This document shows positions 6,061 to 14,077 of a stretch of 15,559 nt of DNA, piece by piece (the stretch's first letter is position 1; the number at the start of each line of letters is the position of its first letter). The DNA lies in contig CAYFSO010000072.1 of the NCBI GenBank assembly GCA_964345775.1, positions 1 through 15,559 of the forward strand, in the 5' to 3' direction. Source of the DNA: M55B154 sp964345775 (GTDB taxonomy: Bacteria > Spirochaetota > UBA4802 > UB4802). Made by a program: the position numbers and the translations under genes. The notes under the pieces were generated by a model. That model was given only the letters and a program-made list of their open reading frames with translations, was not told the origin of the DNA and did not search any database.

Positions 6061-8472
6061 TTACCTGCTTTTCAGCATTGATATAATATCCCTGATCTGG
6101 TCAGCCTTTGGATGACCGGGCTGCATGGACAAAAGCTTCTCAAAATGATAAACGGCTTTCTCGTCGTTGTCCAGTTTTCGGTAATAGAGCATCCCCAGCT
6201 CTTCGTGCGCGTCGCTCATACCCTTGTCAAGCTGTACCGCTTTTTCAAAAGATGATACCGCGTCCCTGTAATTTCCCTTCTCCCTGTGGGCAATACCAAG
6301 GAAAAAATGTGCCTTTGCATTCATTGGACTGAGATTGATGGCGGTATTATACTCTTCAACAGCGCTGTCGTACATCTCTGCCTCAAGATACGCGTTTGCC
6401 AGGTTGTAGTGGGCCTCGAAAGACCTGGGATTATTTGAGGTTGCCTGTTTGAACTGCTCAATGGCCTTTTCCGTGAGCTTGTTCTTCTTGTACAGGTTTC
6501 CAAGGTTGATGTATGCCCTGGCATAGTTTGGATTACGCTCGATGGCCTTCGAATAGTATTCCATGGCCTTGTTGTCATCACCAAGTCCTTCATAGGCTTT
6601 ACCCATCTCGTAGAGGACCTGGTAATCATTGTCCTTTACCTGGAGAGCCTTTTGGTACTGGCTGATGGCTTCCCTGTATTGACCCTTTTGTGAATAAATA
6701 AGACCCAGGTTAAACCGTGCCTGGAAGTACTGGGGATCAGCCTGCAGAGTTTTCTCATAAAACTGGATGGCGTTATTATACGACTTCATCTCGTGATACG
6801 TTTCGGCAAGCTTGAACAGGGTGTCCGGGTTGTTGGGCCTCAGTTCCCTGTCCTTCGAAAAATAGTTCAGTGCCTGGCGGTAGTTCTTGCTTTTCAGGTA
6901 TACGTCACCGAGGTTGAAATACGCCCGCTCAAGGCCGGGGTCCTGCTGTATGGATTTTTTCAGGTCACGTATGGCCTGGCTCTTGTTGTTCAGCTTGAAC
7001 TGTGCCATCCCCCTGTTAAAATACGCCTTGGGGAAATCGGGCTGCTGCTTGATGGCCTTGTTGAACTCGTTGATGGCGGCACCGTACTTTTTCTCCAGGT
7101 AATAAATAACACCCAGCCTGTAGTGTGAATCATAGCTCTTGGGATTGGCCATAATAGCCTTCTGGAACGCGTTCTTGGCCTGGTCGTCCATCTGGTTGTG
7201 ATAGTATATACGGCCTTTCCAGTAATGGGAGTGATCATCAGTATCATCTATCTGCGTGGCCTTGTTGTAGGCCTTCACGGCGGCATCATATTTCTTCTGA
7301 CGCCTGTACTTGTCACCAATTTCCCTCCATTTCTTCGCGTCGGGCTTCACATCCTGTTTTGGCTGGCTGCTGTCTTTGGCGCCGGTATCCATGTCCCCGC
7401 TGTCCCTTCGAACCGGAGTGGAGGTTCCCGTATCATCCGAGCCGTCAATCCCCAAGCCGTTCCCGTTACCGTTACCGTTTGAGGATGAGTCCCGCTGTGC
7501 TACCCGCTGCGCGTCTTCCTGCTGTTTTTTCATCCTGGCAAGTGCATCGGCATACTTGCCCCTCAGATGCTTGTCACGGCTGTTGTAGCTGAGGGCCTTG
7601 CGGTAATACTTCACGGCGTTGCCGTAATCACCGTTTTTGGCATAAATATCACCCAGGCGCTCTGACGCTTTCGCGTCGGCAGCATTCACCGACAGTGCCT
7701 GCTTGAAAGAATCAATGGCCTCGTCAGTTTCTCCCAGGCGCAGGTTCGACTCACCCCTGCCCCGGAAGTACTTCGATTTCCTGGGATTTATGTCAATGGC
7801 ACGGTTATACTGCTCCTTCGCGTCACCGTATCTCTTTGCCTTCCTGTATACTTCGCCAAGGTAGTAATACCCTTCCGCGTCATCGGGATTTTTCCGTATG
7901 CCTTTCTTCACAATATCAATGGCGCCCCTTGTATCACCCCTTTTCAGCCGCTGGCGGGCAATATTCCAGTAACTTTCCTGGTGATCGGGAGCAACGTCAA
8001 TGGCCTTTTTGTATTCTTTCAGGGCACGGTCGATCTCTTCCTTTTCATCGAACACGTTGCCAAGCTTGTTATAGGCCTGCGGGTACTTCGGAAAGGCCTT
8101 CTTGGCCAGTTCAAGGGTCTTGATGGCATTCTCGTAGTCCCCCTTGAGGGCATACGCATGCCCCAGCTCGTTCAATGCCGAGTAGTTATTGGGGTCAATC
8201 TCCAGTGCCCGCTTGTAGTACTCGATAGCCTTATCGATATCCCCAATATCCTTGTACAGGTTTCCCAGCTTTACCAGGGTGTCGGTATTATATGGATCCG
8301 TTTCCAGGAGCTTCTCGTACAGCTCAATCTGCTCCATTCTCAGGTCATGTATCTCGTCAAGATCTGGGCCCCTGTCATGCAAAAACAGGAAATACCCACC
8401 GGTAAGCAAGAGTATTGCCAGCAGTCCTATGCCGGCCCTTTTGGCGTTCCTATACCTGTCATAATAGACCAT
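6061..8472 (-). CDS. Membrane-anchored protein with about 19 tetratricopeptide repeats
   Basis: 803 residues. One transmembrane segment (about 13-31) after a short basic cytoplasmic end makes it a single-pass protein with the rest outside the cytoplasm. By eye there are seven 34-residue TPRs (about 60-297; e.g. LGNLYKDIGDIDKAIEYYKR). A Gln/Ser/Gly/Asn/Asp-rich linker follows (about 300-378, including GNGNGNG). Then come twelve further TPRs (about 379-784) and a short tail. Repeats carry the usual G-x-x-Y...A-x-x-x-Y/F-x-K-A pattern with Pro starting most units. TPRs are protein-binding scaffolds, not enzymes. GGAGGA lies 6 bases before the ATG. It follows the smaller TPR gene by 21 bases and precedes the two lipoproteins, suggesting one assembly. 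It is unlike Sel1-type repeats and no peptidase, kinase or secretin domain is attached. Confidence 0.9.
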   Translation of the reverse strand: MVYYDRYRNAKRAGIGLLAILLLTGGYFLFLHDRGPDLDEIHDLRMEQIELYEKLLETDPYNTDTLVKLGNLYKDIGDIDKAIEYYKRALEIDPNNYSALNELGHAYALKGDYENAIKTLELAKKAFPKYPQAYNKLGNVFDEKEEIDRALKEYKKAIDVAPDHQESYWNIARQRLKRGDTRGAIDIVKKGIRKNPDDAEGYYYLGEVYRKAKRYGDAKEQYNRAIDINPRKSKYFRGRGESNLRLGETDEAIDSFKQALSVNAADAKASERLGDIYAKNGDYGNAVKYYRKALSYNSRDKHLRGKYADALARMKKQQEDAQRVAQRDSSSNGNGNGNGLGIDGSDDTGTSTPVRRDSGDMDTGAKDSSQPKQDVKPDAKKWREIGDKYRRQKKYDAAVKAYNKATQIDDTDDHSHYWKGRIYYHNQMDDQAKNAFQKAIMANPKSYDSHYRLGVIYYLEKKYGAAINEFNKAIKQQPDFPKAYFNRGMAQFKLNNKSQAIRDLKKSIQQDPGLERAYFNLGDVYLKSKNYRQALNYFSKDRELRPNNPDTLFKLAETYHEMKSYNNAIQFYEKTLQADPQYFQARFNLGLIYSQKGQYREAISQYQKALQVKDNDYQVLYEMGKAYEGLGDDNKAMEYYSKAIERNPNYARAYINLGNLYKKNKLTEKAIEQFKQATSNNPRSFEAHYNLANAYLEAEMYDSAVEEYNTAINLSPMNAKAHFFLGIAHREKGNYRDAVSSFEKAVQLDKGMSDAHEELGMLYYRKLDNDEKAVYHFEKLLSMQPGHPKADQIRDIISMLKSR

Positions 8473-8493
8473 GAACGTCCTCCATGTTAAAGA

Positions 8494-9213
8494 TTACAGG
8501 TCATCGTCCCTGTATATTTCCTCAAACTTCTCTTTTGTCTTTTTCTTTTCGTGACCGGCCTTTCTGTCCTCAGCCGTTCTTTTTTGATCTTCCAGGGTAA
8601 CCCCGCCAAGGTGCAGCGCCTCCTCGATGGAAATATCACTTCCCGGCGGCGGCAGTTTGAAATTGGGGTCTCTTAGAAGCTCGATCACCCGCTTGATCTT
8701 TTCATACTGCGGGTCTTCCGGGGCAATGCTGAGAAACTTTTCCCATGCCTCTATGGTCTCCTGCTTGTCCCGCAGCAGCATGAGGTTGGTGAGGCCGATA
8801 TGGTAATAGGTGAACTTCAACGAGGGATCCGCGGCAAAGGCTTTCCTGAAATATTCCCTGGCTTTCTGTCCCTCTTTTTTGTAATAGTAGATCTGGCCAA
8901 CCCTGAAGAGGTTCTCGGCGTTACCGGGATCAAGGTCAAGTGCCCGCTGATACAGCTTCAACGCCCCGTCGTAGCGTTTCTTCTCAAGAAAAATGTCACC
9001 CAGGTAGCTGTATGCTTTCTCGTTCTCCGGGTTCTCTTTCAACGTCTGCTGCAAGAGCAGCTCGGCGATCTCGAATTTTCGCTGAAAATAGTACCGCTGC
9101 GCCTTTTCAAAAGTAGATTCTTTATCAGAATCGCCGGCGGCAAATACCGGTACCGCGCACAGCGTATATATGAGAATGGCGCTCAGGCCGTTAATTAATG
9201 ACTTTTTCTTCAT
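8494..9213 (-). CDS. Exported TPR protein, first gene of the envelope operon
   Basis: 239 residues with a Sec signal peptide: MKKK, a hydrophobic core, and a likely signal peptidase I site after VFA-A (about residue 26). About four TPRs follow (about 33-165): TFEKAQRYYFQRKFEIAELL, AYSYLGDIFLEKKRYDGALK, LFRVGQIYYYKKEGQKAREY and a divergent fourth. The C-terminal third has a Pro-rich stretch (KLPPPGSD) and ends in a highly charged, Lys/Glu-rich probable coiled coil (about 198-239). Predicted periplasmic or surface scaffold. It heads the minus-strand operon; GGGAG lies about 17 bases before the ATG, a rather long spacing. Confidence 0.85.
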   Translation of the reverse strand: MKKKSLINGLSAILIYTLCAVPVFAAGDSDKESTFEKAQRYYFQRKFEIAELLLQQTLKENPENEKAYSYLGDIFLEKKRYDGALKLYQRALDLDPGNAENLFRVGQIYYYKKEGQKAREYFRKAFAADPSLKFTYYHIGLTNLMLLRDKQETIEAWEKFLSIAPEDPQYEKIKRVIELLRDPNFKLPPPGSDISIEEALHLGGVTLEDQKRTAEDRKAGHEKKKTKEKFEEIYRDDDL

Positions 9214-9600
9214 ATGCAGGTTCGATTTTCTCCCATATTAAATATCGACCGGGTGACATACATATTCAAGATATAATTTGATATCCAGGATGGCAACAAA
9301 GTAAATTTTATTTTTCACGCAACGACGCAACGAACGCGAAGAGCGGGGCAATACAGGGTCGTTTCGTTTTTCCAGTATGGTAATCGGTAGTTGTTGAGTT
9401 TTGTTGTGGATATAGATTGAACTGATATCATACCTGGTGAAAACGATAAGAAAGAACTCAACTCTTCGCGTTTTTCGGTGCCTTTGCGTGAGGCCCTTTA
9501 CAGTAATATCCTTTCAACAACGTATCACAATAAACTCCTTGAATGGCCGTAAAACTGCTGTTACCGTATATGTAATCCGTATAAGGATTTGACACCGGTT
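9214..9600. other. Divergent intergenic region between the TPR operon and the ABC importer
   Basis: The spacer must hold the promoters of two divergent operons but I see no strong sigma-70 pair on either strand. Its centre is the inverted-repeat element at 9311-9493. The importer side ends with AAGGA (9583-9587) about 13 bases before the ATG at 9601. No RNA gene, riboswitch or supported ORF is seen. Confidence 0.5.
9311..9493. repeat. Degenerate inverted-repeat element of the same design as the 1252-1490 element
   Basis: The left arm (about 9311-9344) and right arm (about 9462-9493) are imperfect inverted copies that share an exact inner end (CGCGAAGAG / CTCTTCGCG) and an outer end (TCACGCAA / TTGCGTGA). 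The left arm reads as octamers ACGCAACG, ACGCAACG, A, ACGCGAAG. That matches the arrangement ACGCGGAG, ACGCGGGG, A, ACGCGGAG in the other element, with 22 of 30 bases shared. No target-site duplication is visible, and the interior is non-coding. Confidence 0.55.
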
Positions 9601-10962
9601 ATGATAAAAAGTTCCACATTTTTTACAGGTAAAGCAATCGTACTTGCGGTGCTGCTGATGGTATGTACTATTTTGATGTCATGCAAAGATGGAAAAGAGC
9701 CGGCTGAAAGAGAAACCGTCAAGCTGGTGTTCTGGCACGGCATCGAGAGTATACGCAATGGAAAGGTGCTTGAAGACCTGCTTGAACGCTTTCACCGTGA
9801 ACACCCCGGCATCCGCGTCGTCCCGCAGCATTACGGGGCGGCCGACCAGGTGAAAGGCCGCATCATGACGGCCATCGCGGGTCAGAGCCCTCCTGACCTC
9901 ATGTGGTGGGGGCCGCAGGCAACAGGCCAGCTTGCGCGCTCAGGTGCGTTGCAGGACGTGACCGCCCTCATCCGGGCCGATGACAGTTTCCGCAAAAACA
10001 CCGTGCCGGCACGGCTCTGGGAGCTCTGCACCTACCGGGACAGGCTGTACGCGGTGCCCTTTGATACCAACAACCTGGCGTTATACTATAACAAGAAGCA
10101 TTTTCGTGAGGCCGGCATAGATCCCGGCCAGTTGAACACATGGGAAGACCTTCGCCGGGCAGCCATACAATTAACAGAATCGCAGGACGGGAAAGGCATC
10201 ACCCGGCGCTACGGGATGCATCTCCCCATCGGCAACAGCGAGTGGACGGTGTGGACCTGGCAAACCTTCCTCTGGCAGGCGGGAGGACGGTTTCTCAATA
10301 AAAGTGAAGAAAAAGCCCGGTTCAACTCCCCTGAAGGGGTCAGAGCCCTCCGGTTCTGGCTTGACCTGGTGTACAAAGATAAGGCCGCCATCTTCTCAAA
10401 GCCGGGCGCGGGCTATAAAACCGCCGATTTTATAGCCGGGCGGGTCAGCATGATGATAAACGGCCCGTGGAATCATGGAATACTTGAAGACGCACGGCAG
10501 AAGCGGGGACTTGCATACGGGGCCCTCATGCTGCCCATGCAGGAAAAACGGGCCACCAACGTGGGGGGCGAGAACCTTTTCATGTTCAAGACAACCGAAA
10601 AGAAAAAGAAGGCCCAGTGGGAGTTTGCCAGGTACGTCATGTCAGGGGAGTTCCAGCTTGAGTGGGCCACCCGTACCGGGTACCTGCCGGTAAACCGTCA
10701 TGTGTACAACAACCATGCGTACAAAAAGTTTTTGGCGGAAAACCCGTTTATGGACGTGTTTGCAAGGCAGATGCGGTACGGCCACGTCCGCCCCACAATA
10801 CCTTATTACAGCCGCATCTCCAGTAAGCTGGGTAAGGAGCTGGAACGGGCCCTGTACAGGAAGGCAACTCCCGAGGATGCCCTTAACGAAGCGGCCGAAT
10901 ATGCCAATGAGAAACTGAAGCGTATGCGAAAACGTGAAGCCATGACGCAGGAGGCTGACTGA
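9601..10962 (+). CDS. Lipoprotein extracellular solute-binding protein, family 1 (CUT1-type sugar importer)
   Basis: 453 residues from the ATG at 9601. A TTG four codons earlier (9589) is rejected because AAGGA would then be one base away. The signal peptide ends in LMSC, with the lipidation cysteine near residue 28. The mature protein opens with VKLVFWHGIES and FHREHPGIRVVP, continues with PDLMWWGPQATGQLARSGALQDVT and AVPFDTNNLALYYNKKHF, and ends with the RMRKREA helix: the SBP_bac_1 pattern. Many Trp and Tyr residues (TWEDL, EWTVWTWQTFLWQAGG) suit stacking against sugar rings. It would capture the solute outside the inner membrane and hand it to the two permeases. The next gene starts inside its stop codon (TGATG). 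The substrate cannot be named from sequence; maltooligosaccharides, glycerol-3-phosphate or other glycosides are possible. Confidence 0.9.
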   Translation: MIKSSTFFTGKAIVLAVLLMVCTILMSCKDGKEPAERETVKLVFWHGIESIRNGKVLEDLLERFHREHPGIRVVPQHYGAADQVKGRIMTAIAGQSPPDLMWWGPQATGQLARSGALQDVTALIRADDSFRKNTVPARLWELCTYRDRLYAVPFDTNNLALYYNKKHFREAGIDPGQLNTWEDLRRAAIQLTESQDGKGITRRYGMHLPIGNSEWTVWTWQTFLWQAGGRFLNKSEEKARFNSPEGVRALRFWLDLVYKDKAAIFSKPGAGYKTADFIAGRVSMMINGPWNHGILEDARQKRGLAYGALMLPMQEKRATNVGGENLFMFKTTEKKKKAQWEFARYVMSGEFQLEWATRTGYLPVNRHVYNNHAYKKFLAENPFMDVFARQMRYGHVRPTIPYYSRISSKLGKELERALYRKATPEDALNEAAEYANEKLKRMRKREAMTQEAD

Positions 10963-11852
10963 TGGCAGGGGGCTCACAGCGATACAGTTCTGCAAGGACG
11001 GCGTGGCTCTACCTCACCCCCGTACTTCTGCTGTTTGCGGTGTTCTGGTTCTATCCCATGTTCATGCTGGTGCATGACAGCTTTTTCGAATGGGACGCCA
11101 TAAGTCAGCGGATATACCTGGGACTGCAGAATTACCGTGACCTCCTGTCCGATATTACCTTCTGGAACGCGGTGGGAAACACCTTCGTGTTCATCCTTGG
11201 CAGCGTACCTGTGGGCATGGCCATAGGGCTGGGTCTTGCACTTATGCTGCATAAGGACATACCCGGGAGGGGGGCCTTTCGTACCACCTTCTTCTCTCCG
11301 GTTGCCACCTCAAGGGTGGCCGCCGGGCTTATCTGGGTGTGGCTGCTCAACTTCGATTACGGTATTCTCAACATTCTGCTCATGAAAATGGGGGTGGGAA
11401 AAGTGCCCTGGCTTATCTCGGACAACTACGCCATGTTCTCGGTGATCGCCATGACGGTATGGAAGGACGCCGGCTACAACATGGTGCTCTTTCTGGGAGG
11501 GCTGTACGCCATCGACCGCACCTACTACGAGGCGGCGGGGATTGACGGGGCGGGGCGCTGGCAGAAATTCAGGGACGTTACCTGGCCCCTGCTTCTGCCA
11601 ACCACCATGTTCATACTGGTGACACGGGTCATCTTCACCTTCAGGGCATTCGAACAGATATACGCCATGACACGGGGCGGCCCGGCGGGGGCCACCACCG
11701 TCTTCGTGTACTATATATACGAAAAGGCATTCCAGAACTTTCAGCTGGGATACGCCTCGGCCGCGTCGGTCATCATGCTCATCACGGTGCTTGCCTGCAC
11801 ATTTCTGCTTATCAAGCTGGTGCGCGCCGGCAAGTGGAGGGAGACGGCATGA
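10962..11852 (+). CDS. Sugar ABC transporter permease, MalF/UgpA type
   Basis: 296 residues with six predicted membrane helices. It opens with the conserved WLYLTPVLLLFAVFWFYPM helix and contains LGLQNYRDLLSDITFWNAVGNTFVF. The EAA loop (EAAGIDGAGRW, about residues 191-201, followed by the FRDVTWPLL segment) is the surface that docks on the ATPase. This is the standard first permease of CUT1 importers in the inner membrane. CAGGAGG lies just before the ATG, which overlaps the preceding stop by one base; the next permease starts within its own stop (ATGA). It has the usual length and is intact. Confidence 0.92.
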   Translation: MAGGSQRYSSARTAWLYLTPVLLLFAVFWFYPMFMLVHDSFFEWDAISQRIYLGLQNYRDLLSDITFWNAVGNTFVFILGSVPVGMAIGLGLALMLHKDIPGRGAFRTTFFSPVATSRVAAGLIWVWLLNFDYGILNILLMKMGVGKVPWLISDNYAMFSVIAMTVWKDAGYNMVLFLGGLYAIDRTYYEAAGIDGAGRWQKFRDVTWPLLLPTTMFILVTRVIFTFRAFEQIYAMTRGGPAGATTVFVYYIYEKAFQNFQLGYASAASVIMLITVLACTFLLIKLVRAGKWRETA

Positions 11853-12679
11853 ATGTACACGGCCATGTGCTTCGCCAGTCATTTCGTTTCATGATGCTGT
11901 TGCTGCTGGCGGCGTTGTTCCTCTTTCCCATATTCTGGATCGTGATGACGTCACTGAAGACAGAAGTCGAGATACGCACCTCCCTCTCCATCTTGCCCGA
12001 AACCTGGCAGTGGAGCAATTACGTGGAGTCATGGAACTCAACCAACTTCGCGCGGCAGTTTCTCAATTCCATCATCATGGCACTGGGGGTAACGGTGGGG
12101 CAGGTGCTCACCTCATTCCTGGCTGGGTACGTGCTTGCCCGTATGCGGTTTAAATTCAGGGGGCTGGTGTTCGGGGCCTTGCTGTCCACCCTTATCATTC
12201 CTTACCAGCTTCTCACACTGCCCATATTTGTCATGTTCAGCCAGCTTGGATGGATCAACACCTACGCCGCGCTCATTTTCCCCACCATGGCCAACGCTTT
12301 CGGGGTGTACCTGTTCAGGCAGCATTTTCTGGACATCCCCGTATCCATAGAAGAATCGGCGCAGATCGACGGGGCCTCGCGCTGGCGCACCATATGGGAG
12401 ATACTCTTCCCCCTTTCGCGCACACCGGCGGTTACCCTCTTTCTGCTCACCTTCATATTCGAGTGGAATGACCTGTTTAAGCCGCTCATATTCACCCACT
12501 CGGCAAACATGCGCACGGTACAGCTGGGACTTACCACCTTCCAGGAGCAGTTCAAGACCAGCTATACCTATCTCACCGCCGCGGTGGTATTCGTGACGGT
12601 ACCGGTGATACTGCTCTTCTTTATCGGCCAGAAGCAGTTCATGCAGGGCATCGCCGGGACAGGAAGTAAGGAACAGTGA
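11849..12679 (+). CDS. Sugar ABC transporter permease, MalG/UgpE type
   Basis: 276 residues from the ATG at 11849; an upstream GTG at 11834 is possible, but GGAGGGAG (11837-11844) fits the ATG. Six membrane helices. The first carries FLFPIFWIVMTSLK, typical of the second CUT1 permease, then LSILPETWQWSNYVESW and FARQFLNSIIMALG. The EAA loop is EESAQIDGASRWRTIWEI (about 166-183), the ATPase contact. The ATGA overlap with the first permease supports coupled synthesis of the heterodimer. Intact. Confidence 0.92.
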   Translation: MNVHGHVLRQSFRFMMLLLLAALFLFPIFWIVMTSLKTEVEIRTSLSILPETWQWSNYVESWNSTNFARQFLNSIIMALGVTVGQVLTSFLAGYVLARMRFKFRGLVFGALLSTLIIPYQLLTLPIFVMFSQLGWINTYAALIFPTMANAFGVYLFRQHFLDIPVSIEESAQIDGASRWRTIWEILFPLSRTPAVTLFLLTFIFEWNDLFKPLIFTHSANMRTVQLGLTTFQEQFKTSYTYLTAAVVFVTVPVILLFFIGQKQFMQGIAGTGSKEQ

Positions 12680-12695
12680 CAGGGAGATATATACC

Positions 12696-13766
12696 ATGGG
12701 AGAAGTGACATTCAAAAACGTGTGGAAAGCATACGAAGACGAGAACTGGGTCATACGGGAGTTCAACGCCACCATAGGCGACGGCCAGTTCTGCGTGCTG
12801 CTGGGTCCCTCCGGCTGCGGCAAGTCCACCATACTGCGCATGATAGCGGGGCTTGAACCCATCAGCCGTGGTGAGATACTCATTGACGGGGAGCTGGTAA
12901 ACGAGGTGGCGCCAAAAAACCGGGATATCGCCATGGTGTTCCAGAACTACGCCCTCTATCCCCACAAGACGGTGTTCAAGAACATGGAGTATCCACTGAA
13001 GCTGAAAAAGCTTTCAAAAGAAGAAAGACGTAAAAAGGTACACGAGGCCGCCGAGGTGCTTGAGATCACTAACCTGCTTGATAAGTATCCCCGGCAGCTT
13101 TCAGGCGGCCAGAAACAGCGAGCGGCGGTTGGACGGGCACTGGTGCGCCAGCCCAGGGTGTACCTCTTCGACGAGCCACTGTCCAACCTTGACGCGAAAC
13201 TGCGGGCCGCCATGCGCTCGGAGATAAAGCTCTTACACCGTAAGTTCGGCATCACCTTCATCTACGTCACCCATGACCAGGTTGAGGCCATGACCATGGC
13301 AGATCGCATCATACTCTTAAAAGACGGCGCGGTGCAGCAGGACGGGACGCCGGATGACCTTTACAGCAGGCCCCGGACGGTGTTTACCGGGTCATTCATC
13401 GGGAGCCCTCCCATGAACTTCTTCACCATAAGAGGCTCTGACCCCTCCCTGGGCAGCTACCGGCTGCCGGAGGGGCTTTTCGAGGGCTCTGACCCCGTGC
13501 TGGCAGGTATTCGCCCCGAGCATCTCTTTTTCGAGGATGACGGGAAGGGGCATAAGGTTGAGGCACGCTTCGTGCTTGAAGAGATGATCGGGCGTGAGTT
13601 CCAGTACTCGCTGGATGTGCCGGGGTACGAGTTGGGGTCAGAGCATCTTATGGTGCTGTCTGAGACGCACCTGGAGAGGGAAGAGGGGGACGCTGTGCAG
13701 GTATACTTCCATCCTGAGAATCTGCGGTTTTTTTCTGGGGGGGATGGGAAAGTTATTGAAGGTTAG
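12696..13766 (+). CDS. Sugar ABC transporter ATP-binding protein, MalK/UgpC type
   Basis: 356 residues. All ABC motifs are present: Walker A GPSGCGKST (37-45), Q-loop Q83, signature LSGGQ (135-139), Walker B VYLFDE (155-160), D-loop SNLDAKLR and H-loop His193. The C-terminal third (about 240-356) is a TOBE-type domain (AGIRPEHLFFED, VQVYFHPENLRFF), as in MalK-like subunits, and is on the short side. It powers import through the two permeases at the inner membrane. AGGGAG (12681-12686) is 9 bases before the ATG; the gene begins 16 bases after the second permease. Three copies of the 10-mer GGGTCAGAGC (13435-13444, 13486-13495, 13635-13644) lie in the TOBE part. Confidence 0.94.
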   Translation: MGEVTFKNVWKAYEDENWVIREFNATIGDGQFCVLLGPSGCGKSTILRMIAGLEPISRGEILIDGELVNEVAPKNRDIAMVFQNYALYPHKTVFKNMEYPLKLKKLSKEERRKKVHEAAEVLEITNLLDKYPRQLSGGQKQRAAVGRALVRQPRVYLFDEPLSNLDAKLRAAMRSEIKLLHRKFGITFIYVTHDQVEAMTMADRIILLKDGAVQQDGTPDDLYSRPRTVFTGSFIGSPPMNFFTIRGSDPSLGSYRLPEGLFEGSDPVLAGIRPEHLFFEDDGKGHKVEARFVLEEMIGREFQYSLDVPGYELGSEHLMVLSETHLEREEGDAVQVYFHPENLRFFSGGDGKVIEG

Positions 13767-14075
13767 GGTTTTGTTGGGGAAATTCGCCAATATATATCGG
13801 TTCCTTACAACTTAAAGTTTCATGAAGCTTTTTCCTTGCTGCGGACGGAGTCCTCCCTATCCTCGCTGAAGCGCATTACATCCGTGTAATGCGCACTTGA
13901 TGAAAACATTAAGAAACCGATATATATTGGCGAATTTCCCCATCTCGGGGGTGGGGTGCTCTGGTTGTGGGCATGNNNNNNNNNNNNNNNNNNNNNNNNN
14001 NNNNNNNNNNNNNNNNNNNNNNNNNNNNNNNNNNNNNNNNNNNNNNNNNNNNNNNNNNNNNNNNNNNNNNNNNNN
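13767..14075. other. Non-coding stretch with inverted repeat and 100-N gap
   Basis: After the ATPase stop there is no supported gene up to the gap. The stretch holds the long inverted repeat, then about 35 bases of GT-rich sequence. Positions 13976-14075 are exactly 100 N, the usual placeholder for an unknown distance, so neighbours across it may not be truly adjacent. Confidence 0.85.
13776..13941. repeat. Long inverted repeat (29-base arms) with an inner hairpin, beside the assembly gap
   Basis: Bases 13776-13804 and the reverse complement of 13913-13941 match at 28 of 29 positions (they begin GGGGAAATTCGCC and run through an A/T stretch to CGGTT). Weaker complementarity continues inward through TTCATGAAG (about 13817-13826) against CTTGATGAAAAC. 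A separate perfect 10-bp stem, GCGCATTACA-tccg-TGTAATGCGC, lies at 13871-13894. It starts 9 bases after the ATPase stop. It could be a MITE or the remains of an insertion, or a long terminator hairpin. No T run follows the inner stem, and no direct repeat flanks the outer arms. The gap begins 35 bases further on. Confidence 0.7.
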
Positions 14076-14077
14076 TA

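Noticed and set aside
9589..9600. Upstream TTG start for the solute-binding protein
   Set aside because: AAGGA would be one base from this TTG; the ATG at 9601 gives a normal lipoprotein signal peptide.
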